A stretch of 64,000 bases of DNA from Candidatus Obscuribacterales bacterium (GTDB taxonomy: Bacteria > Cyanobacteriota > Vampirovibrionia > Obscuribacterales > Obscuribacteraceae): the NCBI GenBank assembly GCA_019747875.1, contig JAIEQI010000031.1:62001-126000 (forward strand), given 5' to 3'. Every line of letters starts with the position of its first letter. The stretch's first letter is position 1. Below the pieces are notes generated by a model. The model saw only the letters and a list, made by a program, of their open reading frames with translations. It was not told the DNA's origin and did not search any database. Shown piece by piece: positions 46,932 to 55,383 of the stretch. A program made the translations under genes and the position numbers.

Positions 46932-49202
46932 TTGGCTCAAGAAGAACAGAAAGCAGAAAACAACGAAAAGGTGGCAGCTGCTCAAAGCAACGCCAAAAAA
47001 CTCTACTTGCCGCCGTTTTTGAATCCGATGCTGGCAAGTCCGACCGAAAAAGCATTTACACGCGAGGGCTGGATTTACGAACCAAAACTCGATGGTATTC
47101 GTGCGTTAGCATATGTCACTCCCGAGTCAACAGAAATTTTCTCACGCAATGGAAGAAGAATCTCGGCGCAGTATCCCGCTCTAGCTGCGGCACTACCGCA
47201 ACAAGTCAGCGGCGAGGTGATATTGGACGGTGAGATCGTCGCGCTCAATTCCCATGGTCGACCTTCACTGCAAATGCTGCAGCAACGAATGAATCTGCTG
47301 AAGCTAACCGATATCAAGCGCGCGGAAGAACGCATACCAGTTCACTTCTTTGTTTTCGACATTCTGCATGCGGATGGAAATAGCCTCCTGCGATGCCCGC
47401 TTCTTGAGAGAAAGGAACTGCTTCGAAAGCACGTTCACCCCGATCAGAGAATCGTAATCTTGAAGTACTTCGAAGATAACGGAGTCGAAGCATACCAGGT
47501 AAGTGTTGACCTCGGTTTCGAAGGCATTGTAGCAAAACGCGCACTTAGCCACTACGAAGTCGGACGGAGATCTCCATCATGGGTGAAGGTTAAGGCACTG
47601 CGAAGCGGTGAATTTCTGATCGCGGGCTACAGCCCTGGACAAGGCTCTCGCTCCGCATGGTTCGGATCACTAGTGCTTGCATACTACGACGACGATAACA
47701 ATTTGACTTATGCAGGAAGCGTGGGCACTGGATTCGATACCAAACTATTGAATGAACTGCTTCAGTTAATGAAGCCGCTAGAGGTTAAAAAGTGTCCGTT
47801 TAAAAAAAGACCCGACGACAAGAAAGATGCAATTTGGGTTAAACCCGAGCTCGTAGCGGAAATCAAATTCATGGATTGGTCAGCGGATAAGCATCTGCGA
47901 GATCCTGTCTTTCTCCACTTGCGATCTGATATTGAGCCGATGAATGTGCGAGTCGTAAATGCGATATCTAATGTTGAACTGGATAACTTGGAGGAACTTC
48001 GCGCAGTCGAACAATCAAAATTCGCAAAACTTGGGCAAGGAAAGAGCACCCTGAAAGTGGCGGAAGCTACTTCAGCATCAGCTTACTCAACTAAAGAGTC
48101 TTCGCAAACAATCCCTCTCAGTACATCTGAAACTGGCTGTCACTTCGAAGAACCGGATGAGCAAACTTTCGCAAGGCAGCAAATCGAATTCCTTGGACCA
48201 GAGTTGAAGGTACAAATTGACGCCGTTCTGAACCAGCTTTCTGGTAAAGAACTCAAACTAACGCTACGATCGGCTCAGCACGACATCCCTTTGACGAATC
48301 TGACAAAGATTCTCTTTCCGGCGTTAGATGGTCAGCCTGCAATTACCAAACGCGATTTCCTCAAACTTATTGCGACACTATCACCTTTGATACTCACTCA
48401 AATTGCCCACCGTCCACTCACGATGATTCGCGCGCCCAGTGGAATCCGTGCGCGCAATTTCTTTCAAAAACACTGGCATCTAGATCTGCCTGATTTCTTT
48501 GAGACGGTGCAACTCAAAGATGAGCAACCAGCGAAGAAGGATTACATCGTATGCAATAACTTGCAAACGCTACTCTTCCTCGCTCAGCACAACATTATCG
48601 AATATCATACCTTCCTTTCGCGCTGCCAACCGGACATGCGCTTGTACGATCTTCCCGACTATCTCGTCTTTGATATTGACTATCACAAGGAAGACGAAAG
48701 CGTAAAAGACAAGCTCGATCGAGAAGCATTCAAAAAGACTCGCGAAGCAGCACATCTAATTCATGAGACATTAAAGTCTCTCGGTCTCACCGCATTTGTC
48801 AAAACATCAGGAAGAAACGGACTGCACATATACGTTCCAATCAAGACAGAATTCGATTTCGACGACGTAAAAACTCTGTCGGAGACCATCGCAAAACATA
48901 TAGAACGCGACAACAGCTCGTTAATCAACACTAATTCCGTGGCTGCGCGAAACCAGAAGAAGGTATTTCTTGATTATCATGCCAACTCGAAAGGCAGATC
49001 TATAGCGGTTCCATATACGCCACGTCTAGCAGCCCAGGCCACGGTGTCAACGCCTATAACCTGGGAGGAACTCGATCGGATCTACCCGGATGAGCTCAAT
49101 CAACACACGATTAGAGATCGTCTACTAAGCAAAGGCGATATATGGAAAGACATGGCGCAATATAGAGAAGACCTCTCGCGCCGCTTCATGCGCCGTTCTT
49201 AG
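46932..49202 (+). CDS. ligD: LigD, NHEJ ligase-polymerase
   Basis: 756 residues from TTG 46932, with GGAG eight bases upstream; no ATG is available before the conserved part. The order is ligase then polymerase. Ligase domain: EPKLDG with adenylated Lys52, SRNGRR, DGEIVALN, EGIVAKR and WVKVKAL, then an OB fold (FLIAGYSPGQGSRSAWFGSLVLAYY). A linker of about 100 residues follows. Polymerase/primase domain: LTNLTKILFPALDG, metal-binding VFDIDYH, and KTSGRNGLHIYVP. No phosphoesterase domain is present, as in Bacillus-type LigD. With Ku it fills and seals double-strand breaks. Confidence 0.95.
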   Translation: MAQEEQKAENNEKVAAAQSNAKKLYLPPFLNPMLASPTEKAFTREGWIYEPKLDGIRALAYVTPESTEIFSRNGRRISAQYPALAAALPQQVSGEVILDGEIVALNSHGRPSLQMLQQRMNLLKLTDIKRAEERIPVHFFVFDILHADGNSLLRCPLLERKELLRKHVHPDQRIVILKYFEDNGVEAYQVSVDLGFEGIVAKRALSHYEVGRRSPSWVKVKALRSGEFLIAGYSPGQGSRSAWFGSLVLAYYDDDNNLTYAGSVGTGFDTKLLNELLQLMKPLEVKKCPFKKRPDDKKDAIWVKPELVAEIKFMDWSADKHLRDPVFLHLRSDIEPMNVRVVNAISNVELDNLEELRAVEQSKFAKLGQGKSTLKVAEATSASAYSTKESSQTIPLSTSETGCHFEEPDEQTFARQQIEFLGPELKVQIDAVLNQLSGKELKLTLRSAQHDIPLTNLTKILFPALDGQPAITKRDFLKLIATLSPLILTQIAHRPLTMIRAPSGIRARNFFQKHWHLDLPDFFETVQLKDEQPAKKDYIVCNNLQTLLFLAQHNIIEYHTFLSRCQPDMRLYDLPDYLVFDIDYHKEDESVKDKLDREAFKKTREAAHLIHETLKSLGLTAFVKTSGRNGLHIYVPIKTEFDFDDVKTLSETIAKHIERDNSSLINTNSVAARNQKKVFLDYHANSKGRSIAVPYTPRLAAQATVSTPITWEELDRIYPDELNQHTIRDRLLSKGDIWKDMAQYREDLSRRFMRRS

Positions 49203-49359
49203 CCTAATGTATATACTTTCGGAGGCAATCATGAAGCAAAACTTGATGATCCCCAACTAAGAACACCTTTGATAAATGCGCCACTGTTACATCGTATATT
49301 CGCACTGTGATCAGACAATATATCAGCCAAGATATTTCTCTAAGCTTGGGAAAACCGCG

Positions 49360-49388
49360 TTGACAGCCGTTCTTGTGCGCCCTAAAGT
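49360..49388 (+). promoter_or_regulatory. Promoter of the retron unit
   Basis: TTGACA (49360-49365), 17-base spacer and TAAAGT (49383-49388). The -35 is perfect; the -10 is four of six. Transcription should begin at about 49395, only nine bases before RNA motif copy B, so the motif lies at the 5' end of the transcript. Confidence 0.65.
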
Positions 49389-49394
49389 GTATTA

Positions 49395-49593
49395 CAGCAA
49401 TTAGCGGAGGAGTTGAGAAGGGTCCATAACCCAGCGAAACTCCAGAGCGTCATTATTGTTCTTTTGGAGATGATTGGTATCTCTGGACCGCTCCTGCGGT
49501 TTCGGTTGATGCTTCGTCAACCCGCAGAGTCTGCTTTCAATGCGGTCTTCGGACCGTGTCTGCTTTGCAGTCAGGCTCCTCTGCCCTTCCAAC
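49395..49593 (+). ncRNA. Candidate retron msr-msd region
   Basis: Between the promoter and the reverse transcriptase lies about 240 bases of structured, non-coding DNA. After copy B come GAGAT-GATTGGT-ATCTC (49467-49484), a long hairpin CTGCG...CGCAG with inner GGTTGA/TCAACC (49494-49527), and a branched element closed by GCAGAG/CTCTGC (49524-49529 with 49579-49584) with inner GGTC-TTCG-GACC. GTTGAGAAGGG (49412-49422) pairs with CCCTTCCAAC (49584-49593) as a possible a1/a2 duplex, excluding the copy B fold. Exact msr/msd limits and the branching G cannot be set by eye. Confidence 0.5.
49404..49449 (+). ncRNA. Repeated structured RNA motif, copy B (retron leader)
   Basis: Stem GGAGTT/AACTCC (49409-49414 with 49438-49443), internal loop GAGAA/AGCGA, inner stem GGGT/ACCC (49420-49423 with 49429-49432), then AGAGCG. 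Compared with copy A, C-G has become T-A in the inner stem and G-T has become G-C in the outer one, so pairing is kept. It falls within the candidate retron RNA. Confidence 0.65.
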
Positions 49594-49634
49594 ACTCACC
49601 ACAATCCTTCCTCTTTCACCGGGGAATAGCAGAG

Positions 49635-50537
49635 ATGCCATCACTCTCCAAGACGCTTCCAACAATTGCAACCCTTCTTGATCTTGCAGAGTTTCTCTCG
49701 GTATCCGAGTTTGAACTAAAGAGCTTCTGCTTGCGTCCCAAAAAGTTCTACAACACTTTTGAGAGACCGAAGCGCTCAGGAAAAGGCTGCAGAAAAATTT
49801 GCGCGCCTTCAGAGAAACTGAAATCGGTGCAGAAGATAATCAAAGAAAAGATTCTCGACTGTGTTGATGCTCACGAGAGCTCCACGGGATACAAGCGTGG
49901 GGTTTCTATAGTCGAGAATGCACAAGTGCACGTAGGGAAGAGAGCATTACTCAATCTCGATATCGAGAACTTCTTCTCTTCCATTTCAATGCCACGCGTA
50001 ATCGGATTATTTGCTTCACTTGGTTATACGGAAGACGTAGCAATAATGCTTGGACGCTTATGCTGCTTCGAACATGCGCTCCCGCAAGGAGCACCGACCT
50101 CACCAAGCTTGGCAAATCTAATCTGCCATAAACTTGACCGCCGACTGAAGGGGCTTGCATTCAAAAGCCACATGCAATATACGCGCTACTGCGACGACAT
50201 CACTCTTTCGAGTGATGAAAACATTTCGGGAAAATTCGTCGAAGTAGTTAAAGAGATCATCAAAGACGAAGGCTTCTCTGTTAACGAAGATAAGACAAGG
50301 GTACTGAGCCAACGTAGCTGCCAGATTGTCACCGGATTAACGGTAAACCAGAAGGTAAATCTACCCAGGGAAAAACGCCGCTTAATTCGCGCTTCTTTCC
50401 ATCGCGCCTCGCAGCAAACGGCTCTTACTGATGCTGAGCAAAAGAGATTGGAAGGACTTGCATCCTTCATGCAAATGATTGAGCAGCACTGCCAAAAACA
50501 AAGACGCCGAGTCTCTCCCACCGACATAAAGTCCTAA
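49635..50537 (+). CDS. Retron-type reverse transcriptase
   Basis: 300 residues from ATG 49635, with GGGGA upstream. It has the retron hallmarks: NAQVH (residues 95-99, the retron NAxxH motif) before LLNLDIENFFSSIS, QGAPTSPSLANL (151-162), active site YCDD (185-188; retrons usually have YADD) and IVTGLTVNQK (VTG at 232-234). Length is that of a stand-alone retron RT; there is no maturase or endonuclease domain. The enzyme should copy its own leader RNA into msDNA. No effector gene lies in the same unit: upstream is ligD, downstream is an unrelated gene 200 bases away, so the partner is missing, distant, or not of known type. Confidence 0.88.
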   Translation: MPSLSKTLPTIATLLDLAEFLSVSEFELKSFCLRPKKFYNTFERPKRSGKGCRKICAPSEKLKSVQKIIKEKILDCVDAHESSTGYKRGVSIVENAQVHVGKRALLNLDIENFFSSISMPRVIGLFASLGYTEDVAIMLGRLCCFEHALPQGAPTSPSLANLICHKLDRRLKGLAFKSHMQYTRYCDDITLSSDENISGKFVEVVKEIIKDEGFSVNEDKTRVLSQRSCQIVTGLTVNQKVNLPREKRRLIRASFHRASQQTALTDAEQKRLEGLASFMQMIEQHCQKQRRRVSPTDIKS

Positions 50538-50738
50538 GTGCCAGCCACCTTATTGGCGTTTGAGGAGCTGACGGCGGACCTGGCAAAGCTAGCGTAAAGC
50601 CCACGTCTAATGCAATGAGGCAATTATTAGACACAAAAGCGGGCACAATGTACAAGGACGCAGCCCTTAAGGCCCGTTGCGCCTGAAGTAGTCAAAATGC
50701 TACTTTATTAGTGGTCCAGCCCCCGGAGCTACTGACCT

Positions 50739-51998
50739 ATGAAGCACCTGGTCTCCCGTCATTCTGTAGCCGTGCTTATGGCGGCCTTGTCCGCGCTCGG
50801 ATTTTATGGCTCCCAAGATAGTCGGGCAGTTTCTGACCCCGCTTACAACGAGGGCGTTAAGCTCTACAGCGGTAAGAATTATCGAGCAGCCGCAGTTCAG
50901 TTTGAGCAAGCGCTGAAGACCAGCCCCAACAACCCGGATGTGATCTACTATTGCGCGCTTTGCCATCAACTCAGCAACAATCGCGTGCGCGCCAAACAAC
51001 TCTTTGAATTCCTCGTAAGTCGCTTTCCCACCTCTCGCGTTGCACCAAGCGCGCAAACGGCATTGCGTCAGCTTTCGACCCTGAGCCAACCGGTTGGCAG
51101 GGAACCAGAACGAGCATTTAATCCATTCCAGCGGCGCAGAAGCGGTGGACAAATGCAGGTTGGAAGCGCTACGCGTCCTTCACTTGATGCAGATCTTGCT
51201 CAAGTCCCTGATGAGGTGCGCATACCGTTTGAAAAGCATGGTGATGACATCGTCATCCAGGTCTCCGTGAATAACAGGACTGTGCCGTTCATTCTCGACA
51301 CTGGTGCAGCTTCAGTCGTTATGGGACAGAATCACTTGCAAGCATGGGGCATCGTCAAAGGTGAAGCGCAAAATAAATTTGCGGTCGGCGGCGTCGGAGA
51401 TGGCACCGCAACAGGCTGGATGCAAAACCTCGATTTGAAAATTGGTCCAATTTATCGTCGTGATTTTCCATGCATGATTCAAGATAACCTCCCTACGGAT
51501 CCACTCCTCGGGCAAACGTTTTTGAAATCCTTCAACGTATCGATTGATGATGCAGCAAAAACCGTAACGCTCGCAAAGAAGGGTGGTAGCGCAGCCGCAC
51601 GCGTTGCACATCGAACCTATTTTGCTCACGAAATTCCGTTCACTCGGAATCCAGGAGGGCACATGCTAGTGGATGTCCTGGTCAACGGCAGAAAGACAAA
51701 AATGATTTTCGATACAGGCGCAGAAGGAACGTGTTTTACCACCGCGGATTGCCGTGAGCTAGGAATTCAAATACCCAGCGACGCAAGACAAAGTATTTCA
51801 AATGGTGTCTTGGGCGCGTCAAAAACCTATAATTTCCCGATCGATCGAATGCAAGTTGGAAAAATCGTCAACGAGAACTTCATGATCAGTGCGATCGAGT
51901 CGAATAAATCAATTAAGTTACTCGGCATGAGTTTCTATGGACGAATGAAGTACGCCATTGATACCAATAAGAACGTGATCGTCTTTACTGAGCAATAG
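50739..51998 (+). CDS. Exported TPR plus double retropepsin-like protein
   Basis: 419 residues with a signal-like N-terminus (VAVLMAALSALGFYGSQDSRA). Two or three TPR helices come first (AYNEGVKLYSGKNYRAAAVQFEQALKTSPNNPDVIYYCALC). Two retropepsin-like domains follow. The first has FILDTGAASVVMG and DPLLGQTFLKSFNVSID; the second has MIFDTGAEGTCFT and IKLLGMSFYGRMKYAID. Both DTGA active-site loops are present in one chain, so it could form an intramolecular pepsin-like pair. Related proteins are aspartyl-protease-family members of unknown substrate. The 200 bases before it contain no gene. Confidence 0.85.
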   Translation: MKHLVSRHSVAVLMAALSALGFYGSQDSRAVSDPAYNEGVKLYSGKNYRAAAVQFEQALKTSPNNPDVIYYCALCHQLSNNRVRAKQLFEFLVSRFPTSRVAPSAQTALRQLSTLSQPVGREPERAFNPFQRRRSGGQMQVGSATRPSLDADLAQVPDEVRIPFEKHGDDIVIQVSVNNRTVPFILDTGAASVVMGQNHLQAWGIVKGEAQNKFAVGGVGDGTATGWMQNLDLKIGPIYRRDFPCMIQDNLPTDPLLGQTFLKSFNVSIDDAAKTVTLAKKGGSAAARVAHRTYFAHEIPFTRNPGGHMLVDVLVNGRKTKMIFDTGAEGTCFTTADCRELGIQIPSDARQSISNGVLGASKTYNFPIDRMQVGKIVNENFMISAIESNKSIKLLGMSFYGRMKYAIDTNKNVIVFTEQ

Positions 51999-52080
51999 TG
52001 CTCGAACGCCAGGTAATAGAGAGGCGGTCGTATAGCGGCCGATTCCACCAAAGCGGCGCACATGGATGCTGCGTGGCGTG

Positions 52081-52944
52081 CTACGCGTTCTTTTTCTTCT
52101 TTTGCTTGCCTTCTTTTTGCAGATATTTGTAGATCTTTCTGCGCACTTCATCCAATCGTTTGGCGTCTTCGTGAACGACTCCTACAGCCTGCGCGATCGA
52201 GGAATTGTCGTAAGGGGGTCCCGCAGTAACAGACTCTAACTTGGTCATATTAGCGCTGATGTCATTGACAGTTTTGATCCAGTCATCAAAGTAAGGATGC
52301 AAGTCTTTCCTGGTGTCGTCAGAAATATCGAGTCTTGCTTTGCCTGACTCGAACTCATCAACGTCAGCCTTGAGAGTGTTGACCACAGGACGCATATGCG
52401 ACATTGCAAGATCAACGCGCGCTTTCTTCGGCGGAGCAGGTGGACCCACTGGCTGCGTCCCAACAGGTATATTGACGATAATGCCTCGACCAATAACTTC
52501 CGGTTCTGTGATTACTGATACCGGTTGGATCGTTACTTCGTCATAAAGGCTATCCGTTGCTTTCAACAAGTTTTTGATATCGAGTCCGACGTGCGTCAAC
52601 ATTGTCAAATTCAATTCGATCAGCTGAACTCCAGCCTGCATAGGTTGACTGCTTGCAGCGCCTGACGTGGCAGCGGCATCACCAGTAGTAGTCCCTGTGG
52701 AAGTAGTTCCGGTGCCAGTGCTCGTAGAGTTCGTTGAAGAACTAGCAGCGCCACTTCCAGCAGAGTCCCCGGCGCCTGCAGATCCGCTCGTGGAACCGGC
52801 ACTTGTTGTCGAGCTACTTGCTCCAGCATTCTTATCATCAGCACAGACCGGCAATTGAATCGATCCGGCCAAAACGATCAGCGTGAGCGCTGAAAGAATT
52901 GATCTCTGACCAGCAATCACCCTTGAACACATTTGCTTACCCAT
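52081..52944 (-). CDS. Exported low-complexity plus helical protein
   Basis: 287 residues with a signal peptide (ILSALTLIVLAGSIQLPVCA). Residues 30-100 are Ser/Thr/Gly/Ala-rich repeats (TSTGTGTTSTGTTTGD). The rest is helical (ELNLTMLTHVGLDIKNLLKATDSLYDEVTI, MRPVVNTLKADVDEFESGKARLDI, EDAKRLDEVRRKIYKYLQ) and ends in KEGKQKKKKNA. Probably a periplasmic or surface protein. No family recognised. Confidence 0.75.
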   Translation of the reverse strand: MGKQMCSRVIAGQRSILSALTLIVLAGSIQLPVCADDKNAGASSSTTSAGSTSGSAGAGDSAGSGAASSSTNSTSTGTGTTSTGTTTGDAAATSGAASSQPMQAGVQLIELNLTMLTHVGLDIKNLLKATDSLYDEVTIQPVSVITEPEVIGRGIIVNIPVGTQPVGPPAPPKKARVDLAMSHMRPVVNTLKADVDEFESGKARLDISDDTRKDLHPYFDDWIKTVNDISANMTKLESVTAGPPYDNSSIAQAVGVVHEDAKRLDEVRRKIYKYLQKEGKQKKKKNA

Positions 52945-53004
52945 TTAGCCCTCTCTTTTTCGACCTACTTCGATCTAGCGATTTCATTTTCCTTTGAACA
53001 ATCG

Positions 53005-54105
53005 TCAAACATTGAAACGGAAGTGCACTACATCACCATCGCGCATGATGTATTCCTTTCCTTCCAAACGCATGAGTCCCTTTTCTTTCGCTGCTTTTTC
53101 CGAGCCCGACGTCACGTAATCGTCATAAGAAATGACCTCGGCTTTGATGAAGCCTCTCTCAAAGTCAGTGTGAATTATCCCTGCGCACTGTGGCGCAGTA
53201 AATCCACGTTTGAACGGCCAAGCACGAACTTCCTTCTCACCAGCCGTGAAATAATTCACGAGTCCTAGAAGATCGAACGCAGCCTTAATCAGATTGTTTA
53301 CGCCAGAATCTTTGACACCAAGCGAATTTAGATAATCTGCTCGATCTGCTTCTTCCAGAGTTGCTAACTCGGCCTCAATTTGCGCAGAGATGACCACAAC
53401 CGGTCGTTTCTCTTCAGCGGCTCTCTTTCTCAGTTCCTGAACAAGCGGGTTTGCATCGGGATTTGCCAGCTCACTCTCTTTGACATTTGCAGCATAAAGC
53501 ATTGGCTTCGTGCTCAGCAATTGCAAGCTAGGAATCGCTTCCTTTTCTTCGTCATTTAGAATATCGAAATCGATGGTTTGAGCATTCTCGATAAACGGAC
53601 GAATCTTTTCAAAGATTCCGTACTCAAGCGTAGCCCGCTTATCACCTTGCTTTTTCTGCTTCGCCAAACGTTCCATTCTCTTATCGATGGAACCGAAGTC
53701 AGCCAGACATAGTTCGATCTGAATAGTTTCAAGATCTCTGATTGGATCAATTTTGCCTTCAACGTGAGTGATGTTCTCATCCTCGAAGCAACGCACTACA
53801 TGCACAATCGCATCAACTTCACGGATGTGCGAGAGAAACTGGTTGCCGAGCCCCTCACCTTTGCTGGCGCCGCGCACTAAGCCTGCAATATCGACGAATT
53901 CGAATGCCGCCGGCACAACCTGCTGAGGATTGACCATTTGCTCCAGCTTGTTTAGCCTCAAGTCTGGAACCTTCACGATTCCTACGTTAGGTTCGATGGT
54001 GCAAAAAGGATAATTTGCACTTTCAGCTTGATACGAAGCTGTCAACGCGTTAAACAAAGTAGACTTGCCTACATTCGGCAGCCCAACAATTCCGGCTCGA
54101 AGCAC
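53005..54105 (-). CDS. ychF: YchF, redox-regulated Obg-family ATPase
   Basis: 366 residues. GTG start with GGAGG six bases upstream. It opens [20 protein letters not shown] (P-loop) and has [36 protein letters not shown] (G3 and switch regions), NVKESEL in place of the GTP-specific NKxD (so ATP is used), and the C-terminal TGS/ubiquitin-like domain ([36 protein letters not shown]). It binds ribosomes and is linked to stress and redox control. Highly conserved, no unusual features. Confidence 0.97.
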   Translation of the reverse strand: MLRAGIVGLPNVGKSTLFNALTASYQAESANYPFCTIEPNVGIVKVPDLRLNKLEQMVNPQQVVPAAFEFVDIAGLVRGASKGEGLGNQFLSHIREVDAIVHVVRCFEDENITHVEGKIDPIRDLETIQIELCLADFGSIDKRMERLAKQKKQGDKRATLEYGIFEKIRPFIENAQTIDFDILNDEEKEAIPSLQLLSTKPMLYAANVKESELANPDANPLVQELRKRAAEEKRPVVVISAQIEAELATLEEADRADYLNSLGVKDSGVNNLIKAAFDLLGLVNYFTAGEKEVRAWPFKRGFTAPQCAGIIHTDFERGFIKAEVISYDDYVTSGSEKAAKEKGLMRLEGKEYIMRDGDVVHFRFNV

Positions 54106-54309
54106 TCCAGACCTCCACGATAAGAACGCTGCAATTATAGAACAGTACGGCTTTCTCAGAATGCTAAGAGCAATTCGGAATGCACGGAAGTTAGCAAGAT
54201 GGGCGTCTACTCAAGGTTCCAAATGTAAACAACTACTTTACCCAAAGCATGGCAACGATGATAGAATACTGTTTTCATCGGCACGACACCACTTTCAAAG
54301 AGACAACAG

Positions 54310-55368
54310 ATGCGATTCGGCATCTTCTCAGTTGTAGATCACTACCCTAACGAAATGAATCGGACAGAATCGCAGTTCGTCGCCGAACTGTGCGAACAGG
54401 CTGAGTTGGCCGATGAATTAGGATTTCATTCATTCTGGATCGCGGAACATCACTTTCATGAATATGGCTTGATTCCTCGACCAGCGATAATGTTGGCGGC
54501 ACTTGCGAAGTGCACAAAGAGAATAAGATTGGGATCTGCGGTGGCTGTTCTGCCGTTTGACAATCCTCTGCGGACAGCCGAAGATTTCGCGATGGTCGAT
54601 ATTCTTTCTGATGGAAGGCTTGATTTCGGCGTCGGGTCAGGCTATCTGCAGCATGAATTTGCGGGATTCAACCTGACCACCGATGAGCGCCGCGAACGAT
54701 TCGACGAAGCATTGTCAATCATTCGAGAAGCCTGGACAGGCAATGCAGTCGACTTCGACGGAAAATACAACAAAATTACAAATACCAAAATAAACATTCT
54801 TCCGCTGCAAACGCCAGAGCCCCCAGTTCATATCGCGGTACTGCGAAACGAGGTGGCTCCCTTTGTCGGAAAACAGCAAGTTGCGATGATGCTGATTCCT
54901 TACGCAACTACTGACTCCATGACCCAGCTCAAGGATACCTGCACTTCATACACAAATGCGTACAACGATGCGAGCAAAGGGGAAGAGTCTAATTATGCAA
55001 TCGAGGCAGTGAAAGCGCGTCAACAAATTTCCTTTGGACTACATACGTATTGCGCAGAAAGCACGGACATCGCAAGGTCTTTTGCGCGTCCATTTATGGA
55101 TAGATATGTGCGCACACGTCTTTACGCAAAGCAACGATCGTTCGAAGAATTGGTGGAAAAGAATCTTCTGGCGGTCGGAGATACCAACGAGATAATACGA
55201 GTAGCACGTCTCTATGAGGAGTGCGGGCTTACTGACTTTCTCATGATCATGAATTTCGGCGGTTTGCCGCATGCAGCCGTATTGCAATCGATTCAACTGG
55301 TTGCTGAAAAGGTTTTGCCTGAATTTGCGGGACATAGCACTGAACAGAAATCGGAAGCACCAGCCTGA
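54310..55368 (+). CDS. Luciferase-like (LLM-class) flavin-dependent oxidoreductase
   Basis: 352 residues. It starts RFGIFSVVDHYPNEMNRTESQF, with ELGFHSFWIAEHHFHEYGLIPRPAIMLAALAKCTKRIRLGSAV and DFGVGSGYLQHEFAGF, the pattern of bacterial luciferase-like monooxygenases (TIM barrel, F420 or FMN). C-terminal part ADEVGDTNEIIRVARLYEECGLTDFLMIMNFGGLPH. The substrate is not predictable. It starts 16 bases before the CPA2 gene in the sense that the stop lies 15 bases upstream of that gene's start, so both are one unit. Confidence 0.92.
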   Translation: MRFGIFSVVDHYPNEMNRTESQFVAELCEQAELADELGFHSFWIAEHHFHEYGLIPRPAIMLAALAKCTKRIRLGSAVAVLPFDNPLRTAEDFAMVDILSDGRLDFGVGSGYLQHEFAGFNLTTDERRERFDEALSIIREAWTGNAVDFDGKYNKITNTKINILPLQTPEPPVHIAVLRNEVAPFVGKQQVAMMLIPYATTDSMTQLKDTCTSYTNAYNDASKGEESNYAIEAVKARQQISFGLHTYCAESTDIARSFARPFMDRYVRTRLYAKQRSFEELVEKNLLAVGDTNEIIRVARLYEECGLTDFLMIMNFGGLPHAAVLQSIQLVAEKVLPEFAGHSTEQKSEAPA

Positions 55369-55383
55369 GAAAAAGAGGTTCCC

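Noticed and set aside
49635-50537. Group II intron or DGR reverse transcriptase
   Set aside because: No maturase or endonuclease domain and no domain V hairpin or template/variable repeats; NAxxH and VTG motifs favour a retron.
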